6,275 nt of DNA from Planctomycetes bacterium UBA1146. GTDB taxonomy: Bacteria; Planctomycetota; UBA8108; UBA1146. The notes beneath the pieces were generated by a model. It saw only the letters and a program-made list of their open reading frames with translations, ran no database searches and was not told where the DNA came from. Below, piece by piece: positions 1-5,969 of this stretch. A program made the translations under genes and the position numbers. The DNA lies in the NCBI GenBank assembly GCA_002311345.1, contig DCAA01000013.1, positions 737 to 7,011 on the forward strand, written 5' to 3'. Within the stretch, counting starts at the first letter, position 1. Each line of letters begins with the position of its first letter.

Positions 1-164
1 GCGCCGCCGGGACGATCGCCGATGAACTCGGGCACACCATCGACCCACTGCGCCTGGACATTCATCTCCTTGTAGCGTTCGCTACCGCCGGAGACGCTGA
101 CGCAACCGTTGAAGGTCGGGATGACGAGGGCCAACAGCACTGCGATGAGGATGAATCGGGTCAT
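1..164 (-). CDS. Putative lipoprotein, N-terminal part, cut by window edge
   Basis: An open frame starts at the ATG at 164 and runs without a stop off the left edge, so 54 codons are visible. The start is preceded by a good Shine-Dalgarno (AGGAGAG, a few bases upstream). The protein begins MTRFILIAVLLALVIPTFNG, then Cys21, then VSVSGGSERYKEMNVQAQ. A short positively charged N-terminus, a hydrophobic core and a Cys after a small residue resemble a lipoprotein signal peptide, although FNGC is a loose lipobox (the usual form is L-A/S-G/A-C). The gene lies beyond the hairpin at 215-249, so it is probably a separate transcription unit from the cytochrome operon. The visible part matches no family I recognise. 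Export to the envelope is inferred from the N-terminus alone. Confidence 0.65.
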   Translation of the reverse strand, partial: MTRFILIAVLLALVIPTFNGCVSVSGGSERYKEMNVQAQWVDGVPEFIGDRPGG

Positions 165-214
165 GGGACTCTCCTAGCTTCAAGACGAAAAGGCCTTGCG
201 GGCCGATCAACAAG

Positions 215-249
215 ATCAGGCGTGACTCCGTTCGGGAGTCACGCCTGAT
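215..249 (-). terminator. Perfect 15-bp hairpin, probable terminator of the sigma/cytochrome operon
   Basis: Arms ATCAGGCGTGACTCC (215-229) and GGAGTCACGCCTGAT (235-249) are exact reverse complements around a 5-nt loop (230-234). The hairpin lies 43 bases past the stop codon of the last operon gene. On the minus strand it is followed by CTTGTTGATC, a weak T-rich tail, and a smaller GGCC hairpin followed by TTTTCGTCTT (about 187-204) comes soon after. The plus-strand tail has no T run. A minus-strand intrinsic terminator is the best reading, with the second hairpin as a possible backup. The poor first U-tract keeps this short of certain. Confidence 0.7.
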
Positions 250-292
250 GATGTCGGATCTGTGTGTCCAGGGCAAGGGCTGTTGCCGGCGG

Positions 293-1789
293 CTAATTCC
301 TCGGCATCAGCGGACAGGCCACTTTCGGACGTTCGCGGACAAAGACGAAATCGATGCGTGTCTGGTTCTTGTTGTGGCAGACGAGACACGAGATCTCCTG
401 GACCGCCGGCCACGGGTGCTTGACCGGATCGCGCGGATGGTTGGGGTTGAGACCGTGGCAATTCTCGCACTGGACGTTCTTGTATGGCTCCGCATCGGCC
501 GGGTCGATGAAGGCCTGGCCGTAGCCGAGCACGTGACAGGCGATGCAATCCTGACGCCACTGATCGTTGTTGGCCTCGAGGCTGGCGAAGGCGATGGCGT
601 GCTTGGTCTTGCTCCAGAACTCGGTCTGTTCGACATGACACACCGAGCAGGTGGTGGCGGTCAGGTAATTATCCTTCTGCGATAGTTCCGGCAGTTTGCC
701 CGGCGGTACGAACCCGGCTCCCCGCTTGAAGGCATCCATCAACAAGACGATCTCTGGATCCTCGAGCAGGTGCGGCTCGATCGAGACCCGTTCGTACCAG
801 TAGGTCGATCGTCCCTCCGGTGGGGTGGAATCGTAGGAGAGGGACACCATCGGTCTACCCTCGGCGAGCCAGTTGATGTCGAGCGTGCCCAGACGCGCCC
901 CCTGGGCATCGGTACGCACCAGGATGGTTTCTCCGACCGTCTTGACGCTGTCTGCATCATCGACCCAGAGCTTGTGATTGCCCAGTTCGATGAATGGATC
1001 GACGATGATGTCGATACCTGCGACCTCGGTGGCGATGGCGCTGTTGACGTCGGCCGGGTTGGCCGATAGCAACACGACGATGTCGCACTGCTCACGCAAC
1101 TGCGGCACCCACTTGCGCGCCGTCTCCAGCGCATTTTCGAGTGCCAGCGGCCGTTCGGAGTTGGCTCGTTCGAGGTAATAGGTCGGGATGGTGTCGATGG
1201 TGATGGCGAGCACGCCGATCTTCAACTCTCCCGCGTCGATGATGGTGGTAGCGCCAAAGACGGGACTCCGGTCGTCTGCGTAGACCAGATTTGCCGATAG
1301 CAGCGGGAAAGTGGCGAGTGCCTCGAACTCTCTCAGTTGAGTGAGACCGAGCGTGATGTCGTGGTGGCCCACCACCATCGCCTGATAACCCATGCGGTTA
1401 TAGCTCTCGATGATGACCTTGGCCTTGTCGATCAACTGCTGCTTCTCGAAATCCTTCTTCTTGCCGTCGTCGGGCCCGAACAGGGTGTTGCCGCCGTCGA
1501 GCAATACCAGATTGTCGTGGTGGTAGCGCGCTTGATGGATGTAGGCCGCCCTGCGCGTGAGCGAGCCCTGCCGCACCTTCTTGCGCTTGCAACCGCACAC
1601 ATCGATGTAACCGACGTTGTTGATGGAAAAGACCAGGAACAAGTCGTCGCTGCCGACGGCAGTAGCCAGTTCGGGGCGCGATGGATTTTCACGCAGCGCC
1701 TCGGCCTCGGGAGCAGGTCCCCGCAGCGCCGGAAGCACCAGCAGTAACAGGATCACAACCGTCAGGATCTGGGGGGCGAATCGGTGCAT
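293..1789 (-). CDS. UshA-like metallophosphoesterase-fold protein with tetraheme cytochrome c domain (Cys paralog)
   Basis: This is a 498-residue exported protein. Residues 1-31 form a signal peptide with the hydrophobic stretch TVVILLLLVLPAL. Residues about 50-340 resemble the calcineurin-like/5'-nucleotidase (UshA) fold: NNVGYIDVCGC (57-67), LLDGGN (96-101) and GHHD (141-144). Residues about 375-475 form a cytochrome c554-like domain with four CXXCH heme sites at 381-385, 415-419, 441-445 and 468-472, plus spare His residues (for example H397) for axial ligation. Cys65 and Cys67 align with Cys70 and Sec72 of the gene just upstream, and the heme sites lie at almost identical positions, so the two are tandem duplicates. 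Several phosphoesterase ligand positions look lost here (GGN for GGD, A243 and E268 where the Sec copy has His). The start is 6 bases after the upstream stop, with AAGGA overlapping that stop region, suggesting translational coupling. The protein probably acts in the periplasm in electron transfer. Its substrate is unknown. Confidence 0.88.
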   Translation of the reverse strand: MHRFAPQILTVVILLLLVLPALRGPAPEAEALRENPSRPELATAVGSDDLFLVFSINNVGYIDVCGCKRKKVRQGSLTRRAAYIHQARYHHDNLVLLDGGNTLFGPDDGKKKDFEKQQLIDKAKVIIESYNRMGYQAMVVGHHDITLGLTQLREFEALATFPLLSANLVYADDRSPVFGATTIIDAGELKIGVLAITIDTIPTYYLERANSERPLALENALETARKWVPQLREQCDIVVLLSANPADVNSAIATEVAGIDIIVDPFIELGNHKLWVDDADSVKTVGETILVRTDAQGARLGTLDINWLAEGRPMVSLSYDSTPPEGRSTYWYERVSIEPHLLEDPEIVLLMDAFKRGAGFVPPGKLPELSQKDNYLTATTCSVCHVEQTEFWSKTKHAIAFASLEANNDQWRQDCIACHVLGYGQAFIDPADAEPYKNVQCENCHGLNPNHPRDPVKHPWPAVQEISCLVCHNKNQTRIDFVFVRERPKVACPLMPRN

Positions 1790-1795
1790 CGTGGT

Positions 1796-3304
1796 CTATT
1801 TCCTTTCGCTTCTCTTCAGTGACGGACAGGCGATCTGGGGGATCGCCTCTTTCGGATTGAACGGTACCCGCGTCTCTCTTGGATTATGACAGGACCAGCA
1901 AGCGGTGTCGCTGATCTTGGTCCACGGAAAACCGACGGGATTGGTCGGGTGTCGCGGATTCTGGCCATGACACGTTTCGCACTGGACATCCTTCCAGCGT
2001 CCCGGTTCGTGGGCGTCGACGAAAGTCTCGCCGTAACCGGTCACATGGCAGGGCATGCAGTCGTAACGGAACTGATCACCGGATTCCTCCAGCGTCGCGT
2101 AGGCGCGGCCATGGCCGGTGTTCTTCCAGAAAGCGGTCTGCTGTGGATGGCATACGGCACAGGTGGTGGCACCGAGAAACTGACTGGATGGTTTGAAATC
2201 GAGTTCGTCCGCCTCGGGCGCGCGGTAGCGAGTGGTTCTCAGGAACTGCTGGATGAGCCGTTCCATTCCCGGGTGCCGTCCGATGTGTGGCGGTAACGAT
2301 GCGGTGGTGAGGTCGGCGATGTTGGATCCGACAGGAGCGTCCTCATCCCAGATGCTGACCCATTCCTGGTGAGGTTCTCGCAACCACAGATCAGCGCGAG
2401 CCAGTTCCGATCCCTGGCCACTCGGCTTCAGCAGCACCGTACCGGAGTGGAGGGTGGTCTTGATGTTTTCGGTGATCCAGGTGTTCTCGGAGCCGTTGTG
2501 CGAGTTGGGTTCGACCACCACATCGATACCGGTCAACTCGGTGGTGAGCCGGTCGACATCGGTGCGGTTGATATGACCGAGCACCACGCACAGATCGACA
2601 TCGTCGCGCTTCGCCTCGACCTCCTTGCGAATCGCCTCGAACGGATCGGAGAAAGTGGCTCCCATACAGTGCTTCTTGATGAAGCGATCGGGCGGAACAC
2701 GAAGCGCCGCGACGACAAGGATCTTGCGACCCTGGCTCTCGAGCACCACCGAGGCGGGGAAGGGTGCGCTTCCGTCGGCGTCTTTCAGATTGGCACAGAG
2801 GATCGGAAACTTCATCCGATCGGTGAGTTCCAGCAGGGTATCGAGTCCGAGTGCCAGATCGTGTTCGCCGAGAGCGACCGCTGCGGTACCGAAGCGGTTG
2901 TAGGCATCGATGAGCAACTTGCTCTTCTCCAGCATCTGGTTCTGCAGCAGAGGATTGGGATGCAGTCTTCCGAGTGAGAAGAGCCAGTCGCCTCCATCGA
3001 CGATGAAAGGCGAGATCCCCTCGGCCGCCAGTGAGTTGAAATAGGTCATGCGTCTCGACAGACTGCCGAGCTTGATCTTCTTCTTCGGTCAGCCGCACGG
3101 TTCGATGTAGCCAAAGTTGTGAACCGTTGCCAGCAACAAGAAGGGGGTTTCGGTCGCTTCCTCGATGATCTCATCGGTCGCGTCCTGAATCGCATCTTGT
3201 GTCGTTGCAGCCACTGTCTTTTCATCCGGATCACCCCAACTGGCCGCTGTGATCAACAGCAGTGGACCGGCGAGAAAAAATAGTAGCAGAGCCTTCATCG
3301 TCAT
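1796..3304 (-). CDS. UshA-like selenoprotein with tetraheme cytochrome c domain (TGA at 3089-3091 read as Sec)
   Basis: This is a 502-residue protein with one in-frame TGA at codon 72. Residues 1-24 form a signal peptide (hydrophobic KALLLFFLAGPLLLITAAS). The motif HNFGYIEPCGU follows, ending at Sec72, then PKKKIKLGSLSRR. The phosphoesterase-like motifs are VDGGD (102-106), GEHD (146-149), GH (243-244) and NSH (267-269). Four CXXCH heme sites lie at 382-386, 416-420, 442-446 and 469-473, as in cytochrome c554-like domains. The reading frame is the same on both sides of the TGA, and the downstream paralog carries Cys at that position. A SECIS-like stem-loop follows the TGA. The gene ends in TAG. 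I chose the ATG at 3304 because GGGA sits 6 bases upstream; the ATGs at 3298 and 3316 are alternatives. I recall an UshA-like (seleno)protein family in curated databases, to which this probably belongs. Periplasmic redox activity is inferred, and the reaction is unknown. Confidence 0.87.
3054..3070 (-). promoter_or_regulatory. Bacterial SECIS-like stem-loop
   Basis: Read on the minus strand, CTCGGCA (3070-3064), GTC (3063-3061) and TGTCGAG (3060-3054) form a 7-bp stem with one G-U pair and a 3-nt loop. The loop starts with G, the key feature of bacterial SECIS elements recognised by SelB. An 18-nt spacer separates the stem from the TGA, so 25 nucleotides lie between TGA and the loop G, within the usual distance. 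The apical GCAGTCTG resembles the E. coli fdhF SECIS tip as I remember it. The equivalent place in the Cys paralog does not fold this way. Confidence 0.8.
3089..3091 (-). other. Selenocysteine codon (in-frame TGA)
   Basis: This TGA follows TGC GGC (Cys-Gly) and precedes CCG AAG AAG AAG. It aligns with the Cys67 codon TGC (1589-1591) of the tandem paralog. Homology with that paralog runs unbroken across it: GYIEPCGU then KKKIKLGSLSRR, against GYIDVCGC then KRKKVRQGSLTRR. It would be residue 72 of the protein. Confidence 0.85.
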
Positions 3305-3310
3305 CGTTAT

Positions 3311-3314
3311 TCCC
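3311..3314 (-). promoter_or_regulatory. Ribosome binding site choosing the selenoprotein start
   Basis: GGGA lies 6 bases before the ATG at 3304. Three in-frame ATGs (3316, 3304, 3298) crowd this junction after the anti-sigma stop. Only the one at 3304 has a purine-rich site at good spacing; the 3316 ATG overlaps that site. All three choices give the same signal peptide core. Confidence 0.5.
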
Positions 3315-3323
3315 ATAGCCCGA

Positions 3324-3995
3324 TCAAGGGCAGAACTCCAGGCACGGTAAAGCATCGGTGTCATTTTTCGGATACACCATTGTCATCTCGAGACCGGCCC
3401 CGGCGGCCAGACGAGACAGTGCCAGCACCGAATCCTCGATGGTGATGCTTCCATCGCCGTTGAGATCTCCGGCGGCCAGGCAGCGCGGTTCTGGTCCATC
3501 CTGGTGGAGCCAGTCGAGCAGACTCTGGAAGTCGGCCCAGTCGAGGCGTCCATTGGCATCGACATCGCCGCTGATCAGCGTGAGGGCTTCGACAGCGGGG
3601 GCATCGGCCGAATCGGTGGCAAACGGAAACAGGCCCGGAAACAGCACCACCAGCAAGAACAGCGCTGCAGCAGTGATCGACCAGTGATTCTCGGAACGGA
3701 AATCGCCCAGCAGTTTGGTGAGACTGGCCGGTTGCTTCTTTTCCCGGGTGATTTGTTCGGTGGTGGAGCGCGCCAGTTGCTGCACTTCTTCGTCTTCGAC
3801 GCCGCTGAGGGTACGAACCGACAACAGCCACTCATCGCGCAGCAGATCGTGTTGCTTCTGACAATCGCTGCAGTTTTGCAGGTGTCGGGCGATCTGGGTC
3901 TCCTCGACCGGGCCAGATTCTCCATCGAGAAATCTCGGCAGAGCCGAACAGATTCCCTGACAATCATGAAGCGAGATCATCGGACGGTCGCTCAT
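3324..3995 (-). CDS. Membrane anti-sigma factor (ZAS zinc finger) with C-terminal dockerin repeats
   Basis: This is a 223-residue protein. The N-terminal cytoplasmic part carries an anti-sigma zinc-finger motif, H38-x3-C42-x2-C45 (HLQNCSDC), preceded by C12 and C16 and the LPRFLDGE helix typical of these factors; this part should bind and hold the sigma factor encoded just upstream. One transmembrane segment follows at about 106-126 (ITAAALFLLVVLFPGLFPFA). The outer part holds two type I dockerin/EF-hand calcium loops, DVDANGRLDWAD (144-155) and DLNGDGSITIED (177-188), each followed by a helix. The tail ends with a CLEFC cysteine pair. Its ATG overlaps the sigma stop codon by 4 nt (ATGA), a classic coupled sigma/anti-sigma arrangement. 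The dockerin module probably faces the periplasm and may sense calcium or bind a cohesin-like partner; that is inference. The selenoprotein gene follows within about 20 bases. Confidence 0.9.
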   Translation of the reverse strand: MSDRPMISLHDCQGICSALPRFLDGESGPVEETQIARHLQNCSDCQKQHDLLRDEWLLSVRTLSGVEDEEVQQLARSTTEQITREKKQPASLTKLLGDFRSENHWSITAAALFLLVVLFPGLFPFATDSADAPAVEALTLISGDVDANGRLDWADFQSLLDWLHQDGPEPRCLAAGDLNGDGSITIEDSVLALSRLAAGAGLEMTMVYPKNDTDALPCLEFCP

Positions 3996-4594
3996 GCGTT
4001 TCCCCCTTCGGTCGAATCGAGACGTTCCACTTCTTTGCGTAAAGCCGCTCGAGCACGTCGCAACAAGTAGTCGACCTGGTGAAAGGACATCGAGAGTCGT
4101 TCTCCGATCTCATCATAGGAGAGTCCCTCGACGTATTTCCACAACAACGCCAGCCTCATCTCATCGGGCAGTTTCCGTACCAGTTCGTCAGTTTCCAGTT
4201 CGGGGGCACTCTCCGAGCGCCTCCGGGCACGACTCAGCAACTCTTCGCGAGCCTGCTGCAGCACCACTGTCTTGCGATGGCGGCGCTGGATCCAGCGGTT
4301 GGCACGGTTCTGCACCAGTCGTGAAAGCCAGCCGATGAAAGCCTGCGGTTCTCTCAGCGAGGGGAGTGATCGCCATACATGAAGAAGTGCATCCTGGGCG
4401 ACATCGTCGGCATCTTCTCGTCCCACCTTGCGGCGAGCCAGTCCCAGCACCAGTGCCCCGAATCGACCGACCAGAACCTCGAAGGCGGCTTCATCGCCGC
4501 TGGCTGCCTTGCTCACTAGCGCTGCGTCATCGAGAGACGAGAGCGGATCAGGCTCGGGTGCTTCAGGATGACCGGTGTCGCTGGCAGGGCTCAT
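3992..4594 (-). CDS. ECF-family RNA polymerase sigma factor
   Basis: This is a 200-residue sigma-70 family factor of the extracytoplasmic function type. Region 2 covers about 34-107: the DEAAFEVLVGRF start, the core-binding helix DADDVAQDALLHVWRSLPSL (61-80) and the -10 recognition part ending near the basic RWIQRRHRK. Region 4 covers about 138-188: LPDEMRLALLWKYVEGLSY, then the helix-turn-helix DEIGERLSMSFHQVDYLLRR that reads the -35 element. The linker (108-137) is short and charged, and the roughly 30 N-terminal residues are Pro/Asp-rich and probably disordered. The ATG at 4594 is preceded by GGAG with 5-base spacing. It is the first gene of the operon and its stop overlaps the anti-sigma start. 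It likely transcribes its own operon and perhaps other loci when released from the anti-sigma; its regulon cannot be read here. Confidence 0.95.
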   Translation of the reverse strand: MSPASDTGHPEAPEPDPLSSLDDAALVSKAASGDEAAFEVLVGRFGALVLGLARRKVGREDADDVAQDALLHVWRSLPSLREPQAFIGWLSRLVQNRANRWIQRRHRKTVVLQQAREELLSRARRRSESAPELETDELVRKLPDEMRLALLWKYVEGLSYDEIGERLSMSFHQVDYLLRRARAALRKEVERLDSTEGGNA

Positions 4595-4677
4595 CAGGTC
4601 TCCGGTGGTACGAGATCGCGGCTCGGGCGACGGGTCCGATATACCTTGAATACCGGGCCAGAATCACCTTCCTGAGC

Positions 4678-4683
4678 AGTATA
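4678..4683 (-). promoter_or_regulatory. Candidate extended -10 promoter for the sigma operon
   Basis: On the minus strand the sequence TGCTATACT gives an extended -10 (TGn) and a near-consensus TATACT hexamer. Transcription would start around 4670, leaving a leader of about 75 bases before the sigma ATG. No good TTGACA box lies 17 bases upstream, which extended -10 promoters can tolerate. I see no clear ECF-type GGAAC/CGTC pair, so autoregulation is not supported by this site. Confidence 0.5.
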
Positions 4684-4690
4684 GCATGAT

Positions 4691-4707
4691 TCCGGGACCA
4701 TCCCGGA
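4691..4707. promoter_or_regulatory. Inverted repeat over the -35 position, possible operator
   Basis: TCCGGGA (4691-4697) and TCCCGGA (4701-4707) are perfect inverted arms with a 3-base spacer. The site lies 7 bases upstream of the candidate -10 and covers the place of the -35 box, where a repressor or activator dimer could act. It also lies downstream of ltaE and could fold in that transcript, but no T run follows, so an operator is the slightly better reading. Confidence 0.4.
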
Positions 4708-4768
4708 TCACCCCTCGCTGTCTCATCCAACAAGTACCCTGTTTGAGGTCGGATTCGGAAAGGTAGGT

Positions 4769-5806
4769 TCAGGAACCGCGCAGTTGCTGGAAGGCCTCGA
4801 TGGCCTTGTGCAGGCCCTGATCGTCGATCTGGCGGTGCAAGACGGCCCGGATCCCCAGTTCCCCAACAGCCAGTGCACGGATTCCGCGGGCTTCCAGATC
4901 CGCTGCCAGTGCCTCGTGACCGGCCCCATCCAGATCCTCGAAGCGAATGAACAGGATATTGGTCTGGGGCGGATCGGGCGCCAGTTGCACGCCGTCCAGA
5001 TCGCGCAGCCCATCGGCCAGTTCGCGACAACGGCGATGATCCTCGGCGAGTCGATCGATGCCTTCATCGAGAGCGACCAGACCCGCAGCAGCGATCACTC
5101 CGACCTGGCGCATGCCGCCGCCGAGCAACTTGCGCAACCGTCGTGCCTCTGCGATGTCGTCTATGGATCCACAAAGCAGTGAACCGATGGGACACGACAG
5201 CCCCTTCGAGAGACAGAAGGAGACGGTATCGAACGGCGCAGCGATGTCGGCGGCTGGAGTTGCCAGTGCTACCTCGGCGTGAAAGATGCGTGCTCCGTCG
5301 AGATGCATCTTGAGGCCAGACTGGCGCGCCACTTCGACCACCGGCGCGACCTGCGCGGCCGAGATGACCCGTCCTCCTTGCATGTTGTGGCTGTTTTCCA
5401 GGCAGATCAGTGAGGTTCGCGGTTGATGCGGGTCCTGCGGACGAATCGAGTCCCGGATCATGTCTGCATCGAGACAACCATCGACCGGTGTCAAAGGGCG
5501 CGGATGAACTCCCCACAGACGCGCCGAACCCCCGGCCTCGTAGAGATAGATATGGCTGTCTTCCATCAGCAGCATCTCATCACCGGGACGAGCCAGCGTG
5601 CCAACGGCGATGGTGTTGGCCATCGTGCCGCTGGGGACGAACACAGCGGCCTCCTTGCCGAGACGCTCTGCGCTCACCTGTTCGAGGCGGTTCACCGTCG
5701 GATCATCCCCGAATACATCATCTCCGAGCGGAGCCGTCGCCATCTGGCGGTACATCTCCGCGGTGGGGTGGGTGACGGTATCGGAACGCAGGTCAACCGG
5801 GTCCAT
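4769..5806 (-). CDS. ltaE: Low-specificity L-threonine aldolase
   Basis: This is a 345-residue PLP enzyme of fold type I, the usual family length, that splits L-threonine or L-allo-threonine into glycine and acetaldehyde in the cytoplasm. Family signatures are clear: DLRSDTVTHPT (5-15), GDDVFGDDPTVNRLE (28-42), FVPSGTMAN (56-64) for phosphate binding, H85 to stack on the cofactor, LENSHN with GG (136-145), HLDGARIFHA (168-177) with D170 for the pyridine nitrogen, and SFCLSKGLSCPIGS (196-209) with Lys201 as the Schiff-base lysine. Arg8 and Arg320 fit the substrate carboxylate sites. The ATG at 5806 follows AGGAGG with a 4-base gap, so the start is firm. It ends in TGA. It is separated from the sigma operon by 174 bases and probably not functionally linked. 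It diverges from the BFD-like gene to its right. Confidence 0.95.
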   Translation of the reverse strand: MDPVDLRSDTVTHPTAEMYRQMATAPLGDDVFGDDPTVNRLEQVSAERLGKEAAVFVPSGTMANTIAVGTLARPGDEMLLMEDSHIYLYEAGGSARLWGVHPRPLTPVDGCLDADMIRDSIRPQDPHQPRTSLICLENSHNMQGGRVISAAQVAPVVEVARQSGLKMHLDGARIFHAEVALATPAADIAAPFDTVSFCLSKGLSCPIGSLLCGSIDDIAEARRLRKLLGGGMRQVGVIAAAGLVALDEGIDRLAEDHRRCRELADGLRDLDGVQLAPDPPQTNILFIRFEDLDGAGHEALAADLEARGIRALAVGELGIRAVLHRQIDDQGLHKAIEAFQQLRGS

Positions 5807-5887
5807 CTATCCTCCTGATCGAGCATGACACCATGAATCGACGACAACGGGAAGGTCTCCTGGGGTCTCAGCGGCTCGCTGTGGTGC

Positions 5888-5908
5888 AACTGGAGCCTTG
5901 AACTGGAG
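5888..5908. repeat. Short direct repeat in the divergent intergenic region
   Basis: AACTGGAG occurs at 5888-5895 and again at 5901-5908, a period of 13 bases. It lies in the 163-base gap between ltaE (minus) and the BFD-like gene (plus). It could be a tandem regulator site, but an 8-base repeat is weak evidence. I found no convincing -35/-10 pair in this gap for either gene. Confidence 0.3.
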
Positions 5909-5969
5909 TGCTGCGGCGCGCAACCTCTTTGGCAGGAGCAGCCACCAGGGAAGTACGGTCGGAGCCACC

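Noticed and set aside
248..685. Plus-strand 145-codon frame and other long frames opposite or inside the operon genes
   Set aside because: They are shadows of strongly recognised minus-strand genes and show no domain, signal peptide or convincing ribosome site. High GC makes such open frames common.
1796..3049. A separate 417-residue gene starting at the ATG at 3049
   Set aside because: It would lack a signal peptide although it carries four periplasmic-type heme sites. Homology to the paralog continues upstream through the TGA in the same frame, and no good ribosome site precedes 3049.
3089..3091. TGA read as Trp or Gly by a changed genetic code
   Set aside because: Sigma, anti-sigma and ltaE end with TGA at sensible family lengths, and Trp in these genes is TGG.
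3275..3280. Run of six A on the plus strand (T6 in the signal peptide) as a frameshift site
   Set aside because: The frame is continuous through it and gives a good signal peptide, so no slip needs to be assumed.
3089..3304. Nonsense mutation making the upstream piece a pseudogene
   Set aside because: The stop is exactly TGA, exactly at a Cys position in the paralog, and is followed by a SECIS-like hairpin. The rest of the frame is intact on both sides.
4691..4707. Intrinsic terminator for ltaE
   Set aside because: The hairpin lies over 60 bases beyond the ltaE stop and is followed on the minus strand by ATCATGCTATACT rather than a T run; it fits better as a promoter-associated site.
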